A DNA stretch of 64,000 bases from Saprospiraceae bacterium (GCA_013214355.1 JABSSL010000010.1:1-64000); one strand, 5' to 3'; positions 9,352 through 18,546 are shown, numbered from the stretch's first letter. Made by a program: numbers and translations. Notes: generated by a model not told the origin, from the sequence alone.

Positions 9352-9888
9352 ATGAAAACAAACATTCATTTTCCCCAAGCTTGGCATTTCCCCTTGCTGG
9401 CTTTCTTACTTTTTTTACTATTGAAGGCGGCCTATTCTATGGCCGAAGTGCAGCACTTGACCTTCCTCTTGGCTCCTAGTAGTGAAATTGTAGCGACTTT
9501 TACAGGGACGGGCAACACCTTTATTCCGGATCAGGGCTACTTCAACGAGTCATTAAACATCTTGATCAATAAGTCGTGTTCTGGCTTCAACTTTTGGAGT
9601 ATCTGTTTCTTGATGAGTTACTGCCTCCTTGCAAAACCCAACAGCTCTTGGTTTCGCAATCTTATTCTGCTTCCCTTAGTATTGGGTGCCGCTTATCTTT
9701 TCACTATCCTCGTGAATAGCACGCGGATCCTTTTTTCCATTTTTTTACATTCTGCTGATGCCCAGCTACTAGCAGTGGATTCCCCCTGGTCCCACCAGGC
9801 AGAGGGCGTATTCATCTATCTTTCCTATTTGATCATTGCCTACCTCAGCATTGATTATTTCCAAACCCAAAAACCAATAACGCTATGA
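9352..9888 (+). CDS. xrtN: Exosortase N-like transpeptidase
   Basis: A 178-residue, strongly hydrophobic EpsH/exosortase-family protein. The family triad is visible: Cys76 in KSCSGFNFW, Arg125 in NSTRILFSI, and His148 in WSHQAEG, each at a membrane edge. Exosortases cut and transfer proteins carrying PEP-CTERM-type C-terminal signals. The next gene overlaps by 4 bases (ATGA) and encodes a protein with just such a C-terminus and a VIT domain, which is the partner described for exosortase N of Bacteroidota. I chose the ATG at 9352 because the earlier open frames do not encode hydrophobic family sequence. Exosortase F or K types are less likely given the partner. Confidence 0.85.
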   Translation: MKTNIHFPQAWHFPLLAFLLFLLLKAAYSMAEVQHLTFLLAPSSEIVATFTGTGNTFIPDQGYFNESLNILINKSCSGFNFWSICFLMSYCLLAKPNSSWFRNLILLPLVLGAAYLFTILVNSTRILFSIFLHSADAQLLAVDSPWSHQAEGVFIYLSYLIIAYLSIDYFQTQKPITL

Positions 9889-12707
9889 AAAATCTATTGC
9901 ACCCAAGGTGGCTACTGATCGTCAACACCTTACCCATTGGCATTCTATTTTCCTTAATGATCGGCAAATATCGAGTGATTAATAGCTTGTTGGAAGCGCA
10001 TGAAGTAACTTACTGGTACGGATTCGGCTTTGCTTTATTTGGACTGGCCATTATGAATCTAGTTTATACCGGGCTACTGTGGATTCGTAAGCAAGAAGTA
10101 TCTCCTTACTATGGTCTAGTTGCTATATTGACCTATATCCCATATTTGTACTTGATTTCTTATCATTTCGAACACATCATACCCTGGCGTATCCCCAATT
10201 GGATGCTGGGCTCAGAGGGTTTCTTCTACGTCGGCACCTTCCTAATGCCTACCCTAGCTTATTCCCTCTTCATCCTAGTACATCACTTCACTCCCAAAAG
10301 AGAAGATCATAAGGCGGGGGTTAACTTTATTTTGGCCTTACTCATTCCTTTTTCCTGGTATATCTTTTTGACCACGATACTCCCACTTTGGAAACCTGTT
10401 GACCGACGATTCACAGATCATGCCGTGGTCATATTTGTCATCGCAGGAACGGTACTGTTTCTCTTTTTCCTCATCCGACTGATTTACATCTTATCGCTGA
10501 AACGCATTGAGCTGTTCCAGAAATATCAATTGTTTTGGAAGATTCCCATCACGATCATCTTCCCGCTCCTTGGACTCGCATTGAACAATGGGCATCTTGA
10601 CTGGAGTTCTTTGTTAGGTACTAATGTTTTTGGCAACTTCAATCACTTTACCTTTTATGGTTTAGCCGTTCTGAACGGGATTGTACTCTGCCTTCCAAAT
10701 TTAGATAATGAGTCCTATCGCTTGGGTTTGTTTATCGCACGCACGAGCACATTTACCTACACCTTATATTTCTTCCTCGTCTTCCTACCTTTCTTGCCTT
10801 TATCCGTAGTCGCGATTTTAGCAGTGGGCTTAGGGTTCCTCATGCTTACGCCCTTAGCCTTATTTGTCCTACATATAGCTGAGTTAAATGCGGATTACAA
10901 ATACCTCCAAGCTCGATTATCCCGCCCCTTGCTCCGTACCATTGCCCTTTCAGCCCTACTAATCCTACCCTTAGTCTTGACTTTCAACTATTTGAATCAC
11001 CGGAGGCATTTACATAGAGCCTTGGATTTTGTTTATCACCCGAATTACGAACAAAAGGATGACCATATCAATAGAAAGGCCTTGGCCAAGACTTTACAAA
11101 CGATTTCTGAGCATAAGGATCATGGGCGGGGCTTTGATTTGGGGATTAAAACCCCTTTTCTATCCTCCTATTACAATTGGTTGGTACTTGATAACCTGAT
11201 GCTCTCCAACACCAAGATCCAGAAGCTAGAAAGAATCTTCTTCGGACAAGCTTCTTTCCATGTATCTACCGAATCTTTTAGCAGTGAGGATGTAAGGATC
11301 ACCGATTTGCAGACTCGAAGTGACTGGGATGAGAAAGAGCAAGTTTGGCGGAGCTGGATAGATTTGGAGCTTACCAATGTCAAGGCTGATAGATGGCTAG
11401 CAGAGTATGCCACAGTGATAGAGTTACCCGAAGCTTGTTGGATCAGCGACTACTATCTATACGTGGGAGATCGCAAAGAAATGGGTATGCTCACAGAAAA
11501 GAAATCGGCCATGTGGGTTTTTGCTCAGATTAGAAATGAAAATCGAGATCCGGGGCTGCTTCATTATATCTCAGGCAATCGGGTAGCTTTTCGCGTATTC
11601 CCTTTCGCTGAGCAAGAAGTGCGCAGAACTGGAATCGAGTTCGTTCATCGATCACCAGTAGATATTAAGTTAGAAGGTAAGCTTGTTTCATTGGGCGGGA
11701 CCACAAAAGGTACTAGACGGACTACGGTCCTTCCAGAAGGTATCGTATACCTAGAGCAAAATACTCTTGAGGGCTTAGATACGGTTTTCAGAAAGCCATA
11801 CTATCATTTCATGTTGGATGTCTCAGATATCAATTCATCGGATTTCTTGAGATATCAGGAAGAAATGCAATTGGTTCTGCAAAATAATAGCACTGATCAG
11901 ATAAAAACCAAGGTTAGCCTGGTGGGAAAAGCTTCACAAACCTTCAATGGTACAGATGATTGGGCGAAAGCTTGGGATCCCCATGCCCCTGAACAGGGCT
12001 TCAACTTGGATCGAGCCATACGCAAGGAATTGGTCGAACACCACCAGCGAAGAAGCACTGACTATCCGATCTTTCTGGTTATGAGTCCCAAGCCCTTTCA
12101 AAATATAATTGAAAAGGATTTTGGAGATTTAGCCTTTACCTATCCTGAAAGTGATGATTTTTACTTTTTGACTCCTAATGATATATGGACTAGACATAGT
12201 CTTTCTTCCAAGCCGCATCATAGTGAAGCAATACTGGACATTTCTACCATCCAGCAACAAGCAGTACTCGCCTATCCCAATCGCGAAGCACCTACCCACT
12301 TCTTTCCGCTAGCACAGCAATCGGCATGGGGAATCACTGAGGAATATTCACCAGGATATGATCCAACCTTAGCCGAAAAAAGCTGGCCGGCAGCCTTGAC
12401 TTTAGCTGCCAATTGGCGGTGGCAACAACTGCACCCTGAGCGTTCAGATGATATTTGGAATCCATCGGTTAAAGCAAGTTTTGATGGTCATATCCTGAGT
12501 CCACTTACCGCCTTCATGGTGGTTGAAAATGAGGCACAGAAGGCGGCGCTTATGAAAAAGCAGTCTGAGGTTTTGAAGGGTAAGTCTTCTTTGGATGCAG
12601 GTGAGGATGCGGCGCGAATGTCAGAGCCTAGTCTTTATATTGTACTATTACTGGGAGGGCTATTGATTGGGTGGCATCGGAGGAGAAAACGGGTCCTTAC
12701 CAACTAG
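9885..12707 (+). CDS. XrtN-system VIT domain membrane protein with PEP-CTERM-like tail
   Basis: The 940-residue product begins with about ten membrane helices (residues 1-370). A VIT-like domain follows at about 468-590, with EYATVIELPEACWISDYYLY, EKKSAMWVFAQI, RDPGLLHY and FRVFPFAEQEVR. A long extracytoplasmic region comes next, then a C-terminal sorting-like signal: MSEPS (about 911-915), a hydrophobic segment, and a basic HRRRKR tail. It overlaps xrtN by ATGA, so it is almost certainly that exosortase's dedicated substrate. Its role is unknown. A polytopic protein that also carries a C-terminal sorting signal is unusual. A strong terminator lies just downstream (12716-12750). Confidence 0.85.
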   Translation: MKNLLHPRWLLIVNTLPIGILFSLMIGKYRVINSLLEAHEVTYWYGFGFALFGLAIMNLVYTGLLWIRKQEVSPYYGLVAILTYIPYLYLISYHFEHIIPWRIPNWMLGSEGFFYVGTFLMPTLAYSLFILVHHFTPKREDHKAGVNFILALLIPFSWYIFLTTILPLWKPVDRRFTDHAVVIFVIAGTVLFLFFLIRLIYILSLKRIELFQKYQLFWKIPITIIFPLLGLALNNGHLDWSSLLGTNVFGNFNHFTFYGLAVLNGIVLCLPNLDNESYRLGLFIARTSTFTYTLYFFLVFLPFLPLSVVAILAVGLGFLMLTPLALFVLHIAELNADYKYLQARLSRPLLRTIALSALLILPLVLTFNYLNHRRHLHRALDFVYHPNYEQKDDHINRKALAKTLQTISEHKDHGRGFDLGIKTPFLSSYYNWLVLDNLMLSNTKIQKLERIFFGQASFHVSTESFSSEDVRITDLQTRSDWDEKEQVWRSWIDLELTNVKADRWLAEYATVIELPEACWISDYYLYVGDRKEMGMLTEKKSAMWVFAQIRNENRDPGLLHYISGNRVAFRVFPFAEQEVRRTGIEFVHRSPVDIKLEGKLVSLGGTTKGTRRTTVLPEGIVYLEQNTLEGLDTVFRKPYYHFMLDVSDINSSDFLRYQEEMQLVLQNNSTDQIKTKVSLVGKASQTFNGTDDWAKAWDPHAPEQGFNLDRAIRKELVEHHQRRSTDYPIFLVMSPKPFQNIIEKDFGDLAFTYPESDDFYFLTPNDIWTRHSLSSKPHHSEAILDISTIQQQAVLAYPNREAPTHFFPLAQQSAWGITEEYSPGYDPTLAEKSWPAALTLAANWRWQQLHPERSDDIWNPSVKASFDGHILSPLTAFMVVENEAQKAALMKKQSEVLKGKSSLDAGEDAARMSEPSLYIVLLLGGLLIGWHRRRKRVLTN

Positions 12708-12715
12708 ACATATTT

Positions 12716-12750
12716 AGGGATCTAGGACTTGGTGAAGTCACTAGATCCCT
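12716..12750. terminator. Bidirectional hairpin terminator
   Basis: AGGGATCTAG (12716-12725) pairs perfectly with CTAGATCCCT (12741-12750), extended inside by GACTT/AAGTC around a GGTG loop with one bulged A. CTTTTAT follows on the plus strand. It lies between convergent genes ending at 12707 and 12762. Confidence 0.75.
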
Positions 12751-12761
12751 CTTTTATAGGG

Positions 12762-15122
12762 TTATTCTCTTCGAAGTGCTTCTACTGGATTTGCGCGGGT
12801 AGTACGCAAAATATGCACACAAAGAACCGACATAGCCAATAGGAAAACGACCGTACCTGTCAAAACAAAGGGTGTCAGTTTTAATTCAATACTGTAGGCA
12901 AATTCAGCCAACCATTGCTGTAGGAGATACCAAGCCAAAGGAATCGCAATCGCTATCCCAGCGCCGATCAGTCGCAGGTAATCCTTAGCAATGAGATGAA
13001 TAATATCCAGCACCTGCGCACCCAGCACTTTACGAATTCCGATTTCCTTGGTACGCTGCACTAGCGCAAAGGCTACCAGTCCCAGTAGTCCAATCAAGGC
13101 AATCAAAATACAGATGCTGGCCGATATATTCAGCAATTTGCCGGTTCGCGCCTCCTGCCGGTACAAACCTGCATAAGCTTCGTCCAGAAAGGTATAGTCA
13201 AAAGGTGAGGAAGGATCGAAGCTTTCCCATACGGTCTGGGCTGCAGCGAGGGCTTGGGGCGTTTCTTCTCGACTAACTTTAATATAGGCCTGTCCGGCAT
13301 AGGTCGTATTCTTATAGAGGATTAAAGGCTCAATCTTCTCTCGTAAAGAGCGGATGTGAAAGTCTTCGACCACACCTACAACTCGGCCTTCTTGTCGATT
13401 TAGGGAGATCAACTCTCCCTCAGCGGTTTCCATTCCTAGCATCTTACGAGCGGTTTCATTGAGCATATAGTTTCGCTGCTCCGTTGTTGCGCCAAAGGTT
13501 GTACCCGAAGCCAACTGTATATCGAAGAAATCAAAGAAATTGGGGTCTACACTTAGTCTTCTAATCTTTAGTTCACCCTTTCCTACATGTCCTGGCCAGG
13601 CAATGCCGTCCGTCCAACTCCCAATGCGGTAAATCGGTTGGTTCGTTAAACTAAAGCCTCCAATATCGGGATGCTGCTGAAAGCGTTGTCGAACCAGGTC
13701 GGGGTTATCTTGCATTTCTTCACTCAATCTGAAAGTAAAGATGTTGTCCTTCGCATAGCCCAGATCCGCGGCGCGCAAATAATTCAGTTGCTGAAAAATA
13801 ACCAAGGTAGAAGTGATTAGAATAGCTGTAATGGCAAACTGACCAATGAGCAATAAGCGACTCAATCTACCTTTAGCATTCCCGACTTTAGCCTCCCCCT
13901 TCAGATACTTGATGGGAGAAAAGGAAGACAGCATTAAGGCCGGATAAATACCAGACAAAGCAATAGTAAGGCCAATCGCCAATACCAAAACCCCAATCAC
14001 ACTGGGTTCCCACCAAGCAAATATCATCTGCTTGCCCATCATGGCATTGAAAAATGGAAAAAGCAGTTGCAGAAGCGTCAAGGAAAGCACCAGAGCCATC
14101 AAGGTAAGTAGGACAGTTTCGCCTAAGAGAAACGCAAATAGATTTTTCCGGCTTGCCCCGACCACTTTGCGGATACTAACCGCCTTGGTCTGCTTACTAG
14201 CTCTGGCCGTAGCGAGATTGGTATAATTGATACAAGCGATAATCAATACCAAAAAGGCAATTCCCATCAAGTAGTAAATCGAGAGTACCTGGGCACTCCT
14301 TCCATCTCTACGTGTAAAATCACTATACAAGTGCATGTCTACCAAATCCTGGACAAACCACTCAAAGGAGTCGTCACTACCCGCCTTATTAGTGTACAAT
14401 TGCGTCAGTTTATCCCCTAAGTCTGTTCTATTCACTCCTTTCTCCAAATGCAGGAAAGTGCTAAAATTCCAATTTTCCCAACTTTGCATGTCCTCAGGCT
14501 TAAACCATTGTACCGTCTTTGAGGAAAGTATTAGATCATAGTCAAAAGAACTGTTAGAAGGCATATCCTCGATCACTCCTGAAACCGTCAAAACGATGGT
14601 ATCTTGTAGAAATATTTCTTGCCCTATCGCCCTACTATCAGAAAACAGTTTATCCGCTAAGGCCAGACTTAGTACCACCTCGTTTGGCTCATCTAGCCAG
14701 GTATTTCGATCCCCTGCGAGCGAAGGGAAATCGAATAATTCAAAAAATGTTGGATCGACCACTGCAGGCCTTTCGAACTGAGTCCCCCCGAGCGCATTCG
14801 TCAACTTCATTTGACTACCATTCCAGATTCTTACTGTTTCTTTAACTCCTGGAATATCGGTCTTTGCATGCGGAGCCATCAGCCAAGGCGTACTCCTCAT
14901 TACCCAATTCAAAGTACCGTCCGCTGATCGAGATTCACATAGCACCCGGACAACATCATCTGCCTTTTTGTGGAAGCGATCGAAGGTCAATTCATCCTTA
15001 ACCCACAATGTAATGAATAGGAAAGTCAATATTCCCAGGCTTAAGCCCAGCAGATTAATCCCGGTATACACTTTTTCTCGCCCCAGTTTGCGTAGATGGA
15101 TTAGCATGATTTGGTACCACAT
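12762..15122 (-). CDS. MacB/FtsX-type ABC transporter permease
   Basis: This is a long permease of the FtsX/MacB-PCD architecture common in Bacteroidota. One N-terminal helix (LLGLSLGILTFLFITLWV) precedes a periplasmic MacB-PCD-like domain, then come three helices, a second periplasmic domain and the C-terminal FtsX domain with the RTKEIGIRKVLGA signature. I chose the Met at 15122 because the protein then opens as the family does (M + about 16 residues ending in a basic stretch before helix 1); the upstream ATG at 15158 adds 12 unconserved residues. No ATPase gene is adjacent. Such orphan permeases are often linked to regulators, and a TPR-LuxR gene is divergent here. The substrate is unknown. 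Confidence 0.85.
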   Translation of the reverse strand: MWYQIMLIHLRKLGREKVYTGINLLGLSLGILTFLFITLWVKDELTFDRFHKKADDVVRVLCESRSADGTLNWVMRSTPWLMAPHAKTDIPGVKETVRIWNGSQMKLTNALGGTQFERPAVVDPTFFELFDFPSLAGDRNTWLDEPNEVVLSLALADKLFSDSRAIGQEIFLQDTIVLTVSGVIEDMPSNSSFDYDLILSSKTVQWFKPEDMQSWENWNFSTFLHLEKGVNRTDLGDKLTQLYTNKAGSDDSFEWFVQDLVDMHLYSDFTRRDGRSAQVLSIYYLMGIAFLVLIIACINYTNLATARASKQTKAVSIRKVVGASRKNLFAFLLGETVLLTLMALVLSLTLLQLLFPFFNAMMGKQMIFAWWEPSVIGVLVLAIGLTIALSGIYPALMLSSFSPIKYLKGEAKVGNAKGRLSRLLLIGQFAITAILITSTLVIFQQLNYLRAADLGYAKDNIFTFRLSEEMQDNPDLVRQRFQQHPDIGGFSLTNQPIYRIGSWTDGIAWPGHVGKGELKIRRLSVDPNFFDFFDIQLASGTTFGATTEQRNYMLNETARKMLGMETAEGELISLNRQEGRVVGVVEDFHIRSLREKIEPLILYKNTTYAGQAYIKVSREETPQALAAAQTVWESFDPSSPFDYTFLDEAYAGLYRQEARTGKLLNISASICILIALIGLLGLVAFALVQRTKEIGIRKVLGAQVLDIIHLIAKDYLRLIGAGIAIAIPLAWYLLQQWLAEFAYSIELKLTPFVLTGTVVFLLAMSVLCVHILRTTRANPVEALRRE

Positions 15123-15236
15123 ATGGACACATTGATAGATTCGACATTTCACTTCCAAGCTTCATGCCACGATATACAAACTAATGATAATAAGCTTGTT
15201 AGATCTAAGCTGAGCAAGCGAACCCAGTACTAAAAC

Positions 15237-15270
15237 GTTCAATGTTGAACAAGCATGTTCGTAAATGAAC
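15237..15270. promoter_or_regulatory. Tandem GTTC-N6-GAAC sites
   Basis: GTTCAATGTTGAAC (15237-15250) and GTTCGTAAATGAAC (15257-15270) share GTTC-N6-GAAC and have centres 20 bases apart, about two helical turns. This looks like a double operator for a dimeric regulator; the protein that binds is unknown. Confidence 0.4.
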
Positions 15271-15411
15271 ACCCAAACCCAATAATTGCCGAATTGTAAT
15301 TAATTGAACAGCTACTTCAAAAAGTCAGCTTGAGCTGCCCAAATTTGAGATTCTATGTTAAATTTGTCGGTCTATTCCCCGTATTGACTTCTCGTAAATT
15401 ACCCACTTCAT

Positions 15412-15435
15412 GATTTAGTCAAGTTTGACTAAATC
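15412..15435. promoter_or_regulatory. 24-bp palindrome before the TPR-LuxR gene
   Basis: GATTTAGTCAA (15412-15422) and TTGACTAAATC (15425-15435) are perfect inverted repeats around GT. The site ends 32 bases before the start codon at 15468 and is followed by a T-rich run, so it could be an operator or an attenuator-like hairpin. Confidence 0.45.
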
Positions 15436-15467
15436 TCTGCTTTTGTCATTTCTATAAGCCTTGCATC

Positions 15468-17216
15468 ATGAAAGTGAAGAATTTCGTCATCCTTGCTCTA
15501 TGTCTCCTTTTCTACTCCCTTGGCAGTGCCCAGGAGGATCAAGCCAAGGTAGATAGTCTTCAACAACTACTTGTCAACGCCAAGGACACCGCCAGACTTG
15601 AAATTCTACGACTCCTTTTCATCGAGTATATCTATGTGGATTACCAAAAGGCTAAAGATTATTTAGAGGAAGAGCGAGCACTCTTATCTGGTCTTGATCG
15701 GCCTGATCTTTTGGCTAGGTTTAAGAATGAGGAGGGTGTTTACTATTCTGTAATATCGGAAAATGAAACAGCTTTGGCCACCTTTATGGAGGCTAGAGAT
15801 CTGTACCAGGAATTGGGGAACCAGGAACGGGTCAGTGCCTTGTTCAATAACATGAGCAATTGTGAGCGACGAATGGGACGCTACCCTGAGGCGCTTGAAT
15901 TACAGATGCAATCTCTAAAGCTCAAGGAGGAGCTAAATGTTGATATGGACAAGCTCTCTGCCAGTTACTGGAACATTGGCAACATCACAGGTGATATTGG
16001 CAATTATGAAGAATCCAATGTTTGGTATAGAAAGGCCGAAGCCTACTATGATTCCGCAGGGCTTGAATATGATCTAGCGAGGGTGAGATATAACATCGGA
16101 TTAAATCTCAAGGAACTAGACAGTCTGGATCAAGCGCTGCCGCTTTTCGAGATGGCCATGGATTATTACGAAGCCAACAATTTCTACAATGACCTAGCTG
16201 GGGGACTGGATAATATTGGGGAGACCTATTACGACCAAGGACGCTATGACAAAGCGCAATCTGTACTAGAGCGTTCCCTACAAATTAGCGAAGTGAATGG
16301 AGAAAAGAGTCTCATTGGATTGACCAAACGTAAACTGGGGCTCGTTTACCTAAAACAGGGCAAGCTTAGACAAGCCGAGACCAACATCAAGGATGCTTTA
16401 GAAATTGCTCAGGGTACCCAAACCCGCAAAACAATGATCAATGACTACAAATCCCTGGCTCAAGTCTATCAAGCCCAAGGTCGCCTGAATTTGGCCTTAG
16501 ACGAGTTCATGACGTACGACAGCCTCAAAAGCGTGGTCTGGTCCGAGGAAAATGTAGAAAAACTGAATGAGCTCGAAATCAAGTACCAAACGGAAAAAAA
16601 GGAAAAAGAACTCGCCTTACAGGACAAGCAAATTGCAGTTCTGAAAAGTGAAGCAGCCACCGTTCGCTTACAGCGCTTTGGACTCATTGCTGGAATTCTC
16701 CTGCTGGGATTGATTTTTGGTACGCTAAATTATGGGCAGCGTCAAAAGATCCAGCGCCAAAAACTAGAAAGAGAAAAACTAGATGCCGAACTCGAATTTA
16801 AGCGCAAGGAACTGACCTCCTTCACTCTGCAACTTTCCCACAAAAATGAAATCCTAGAAGACCTCAAAGACAAGATTAAAGCCCTAAAGGCGAATGTTCC
16901 CGATACCCGCCAATACAATCGCCTCATCAATGCCATCGACATCAACATCAAGGACGATACCAATTGGGAAAACTTCAAACGCCGATTTGAAGAAGTACAT
17001 AAAGATTTCAACAAAAACATCAAACAAGCCTACCCAAAGATCACACCTAATGAATTGCGCCACATGGCCCTCCTTAAGATGAACCTAAGCTCTAAGGAAA
17101 TTGCTACCCTACTCAATATCTCCCAAGAGGGCGTAAAGAAGGCCCGGCAACGCTTGCGTAAGAAATTGGAGTTGCAGCCAGAGATGCCTTTGGAGGATGT
17201 GGTGTATAGTTTTTAG
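15468..17216 (+). CDS. TPR-containing membrane-anchored LuxR-type regulator
   Basis: The 582-residue protein has a signal sequence (1-21), a series of tetratricopeptide repeats (about 60-350), one membrane helix (about 400-420, LIAGILLLGLIFGTL), a coiled coil (about 425-480), and a C-terminal LuxR/GerE-like helix-turn-helix (about 530-575) with SSKEIATLLNISQEGVKKAR. This layout is typical of Bacteroidota one-component or phosphorelay-like regulators that sense something in the periplasm through the TPRs. It is divergent from the permease. The 24-bp palindrome before its start suggests autoregulation or control by another factor. No kinase domain is present. Confidence 0.85.
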   Translation: MKVKNFVILALCLLFYSLGSAQEDQAKVDSLQQLLVNAKDTARLEILRLLFIEYIYVDYQKAKDYLEEERALLSGLDRPDLLARFKNEEGVYYSVISENETALATFMEARDLYQELGNQERVSALFNNMSNCERRMGRYPEALELQMQSLKLKEELNVDMDKLSASYWNIGNITGDIGNYEESNVWYRKAEAYYDSAGLEYDLARVRYNIGLNLKELDSLDQALPLFEMAMDYYEANNFYNDLAGGLDNIGETYYDQGRYDKAQSVLERSLQISEVNGEKSLIGLTKRKLGLVYLKQGKLRQAETNIKDALEIAQGTQTRKTMINDYKSLAQVYQAQGRLNLALDEFMTYDSLKSVVWSEENVEKLNELEIKYQTEKKEKELALQDKQIAVLKSEAATVRLQRFGLIAGILLLGLIFGTLNYGQRQKIQRQKLEREKLDAELEFKRKELTSFTLQLSHKNEILEDLKDKIKALKANVPDTRQYNRLINAIDINIKDDTNWENFKRRFEEVHKDFNKNIKQAYPKITPNELRHMALLKMNLSSKEIATLLNISQEGVKKARQRLRKKLELQPEMPLEDVVYSF

Positions 17217-17263
17217 GGTAGAAGACAGAGCACGGAGAATATCCGCCCGCTCATGACTTAGCT

Positions 17264-17318
17264 GGGTCGACAGTCCATGGTCCATACCTTAATACTATGG
17301 ACCATGGACTATCGACCC
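17264..17318. repeat. Near-perfect 23-bp inverted repeat built from heptamers
   Basis: The arms 17264-17286 and 17296-17318 pair over 23 bases with one mismatch around a 9-base loop. Each arm contains two heptamers (AGTCCAT, GGTCCAT on the left; the reverse complements on the right). Near-identical short direct repeats (ATGACTTAGCT at 17253-17263 and ATGACTAGCT at 17334-17343) flank it. No T run follows, so it is not a typical terminator. Confidence 0.8.
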
Positions 17319-17389
17319 CACCAAGCCGTGTTAATGACTAGCTAGCAGCAATCCCCTCCACACTCCCAATATTTCCCTACTTTTGCCCC

Positions 17390-18169
17390 ATGAGTCAAAT
17401 CGAGATTCGGACGGTTAATACGATACAATATTTGCAGCCTTTGCGGGAAGGGGGGTCCTTACCGGCCATCGTGAAGGCTGATGATGACTTCTTCTATGTG
17501 ATCAAGTTTCGGGGAGCGGGCCAGGGGAAGAAGGCACTGATCGCAGAGCTGATTGGCGGGGAGTTAGCGAGGGCTATAGGCTTGAAGGTGCCGGAATTAG
17601 TGTTCATGGAACTGGATGAGTCTTTCGGTAGAACGGAGCCAGATCAAGAAATCCAAGATCTCTTACAATTTAGTGTAGGCTTGAATTTGGGTTTGCACTT
17701 CCTTTCTGGCGCCATTACTTATGATCCATTGGTATCAGAGACTGATGCGCTCTCCGCATCGAAGGTGGTCTTGCTAGATAGTATGATCATTAATATTGAT
17801 CGAACGGCAAAGAATACGAATTTGCTCATCTGGAATCGAGAACTGTGGTTGATTGATCATGGAGCGAGTCTATATTTTCATCACAACTGGAAGAATTGGG
17901 AATCTCATCTGACTCGATCTTTTCCTAATATCAAAGATCATGTTCTATTGTCGCGGGCCACTGAATTAGAGCAAGCTGCCCAACAAATTCAGGAAAGCTT
18001 ACAGGAAGGAGTGATTCAGGAAATCGTAGATAGCATCCCCGAGGACTGGCTGATAGAAGAAGGTAGTCCCCTGTCTCCTAGTGAAAAGCGGTCGGCTTAC
18101 GTCACCTTTCTCGAGGCCAAATTATCTCGCATAGAATTATTCGCAAAAGAAGCCGCCGATGCCCGATAA
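17390..18169 (+). CDS. HipA-like kinase (HipA_2 type)
   Basis: This 259-residue protein has the marks of a HipA-related kinase. A lysine in FFYVIKFRG (K39) could contact ATP. NIDRTAKNTN (about 135-144) matches the catalytic N-x-DR-x3-N-x-N pattern, and LIDHG (about 154-158) is the metal-binding DxG-like motif. It is much shorter than E. coli HipA (about 440 residues) and lacks the HipA N-terminal subdomain. The neighbour at 18159 is a DUF3037 protein overlapping by 11 bases, a pairing common for this subfamily. Substrate and role (toxin, regulator or housekeeping) are unknown. It lies between heptamer-repeat elements. Confidence 0.8.
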   Translation: MSQIEIRTVNTIQYLQPLREGGSLPAIVKADDDFFYVIKFRGAGQGKKALIAELIGGELARAIGLKVPELVFMELDESFGRTEPDQEIQDLLQFSVGLNLGLHFLSGAITYDPLVSETDALSASKVVLLDSMIINIDRTAKNTNLLIWNRELWLIDHGASLYFHHNWKNWESHLTRSFPNIKDHVLLSRATELEQAAQQIQESLQEGVIQEIVDSIPEDWLIEEGSPLSPSEKRSAYVTFLEAKLSRIELFAKEAADAR

Positions 18170-18542
18170 AATGACATACGAATATGCAGTGATCCGGGTG
18201 GTACCTAGGGTGGAGCGCGAGGAATTCATGAACATTGGAGTAATCTTGTTCTCCAAGCGCAAGCGGTACCTAGGCATGAAGTACAAAATTGACGAAGCCA
18301 GGATCACGGCTTTTTCTAAGGAAGTCGACCTTGATCAATTAAAGGATTATCTACAAGCATGGGAGGAAGTATGTGCTGGCCACCCAAAAGGTGGAGCGAT
18401 TGGACAGCAAGATCAAGCCTACCGATTCCGGTGGCTCACGGCCAATCGAAGTACCATTGTACAGAGCTCCAGACCTCATCCAGGACTTTGTGATAATCCT
18501 GAGCAGCTGCTTGGCGAGCTGTTTGACTTTTATGTAGCCTAA
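18159..18542 (+). CDS. DUF3037 family protein, partner of the HipA-like kinase
   Basis: A 127-residue soluble protein beginning with MTYEYAVIRVVPRVEREEF after a three-residue lead, then NIGVILFSKRKRYLGMKY, the typical DUF3037 opening. The family has no established function and is regularly found next to small HipA-like kinases. The start overlaps the end of the kinase gene by 11 bases, which implies translational coupling and a stable functional pair. ATG codons at 18159 and 18171 are both possible starts. A heptamer array begins 5 bases after its stop. Confidence 0.8.
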   Translation: MPDKMTYEYAVIRVVPRVEREEFMNIGVILFSKRKRYLGMKYKIDEARITAFSKEVDLDQLKDYLQAWEEVCAGHPKGGAIGQQDQAYRFRWLTANRSTIVQSSRPHPGLCDNPEQLLGELFDFYVA

Positions 18543-18546
18543 TTCA

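Larger units (their letters stand above)
15123..15467. other. Divergent regulatory region with several palindromes
   Basis: This noncoding region between the permease and the TPR-LuxR gene holds two GTTC-N6-GAAC sites (15237-15250 and 15257-15270) and a perfect 11+2+11 palindrome (15412-15435). No coding sequence is apparent. Confidence 0.6.

Noticed and set aside
9270-9479. Short plus-strand frame before and over xrtN
   Set aside because: It is in another frame from the exosortase, has no conserved features and overlaps the coding start.
17264-17318. Rho-independent terminator after the TPR-LuxR gene
   Set aside because: The stem is strong but is followed by CACCAAGCC with no T run, and the stem is built of heptamers.
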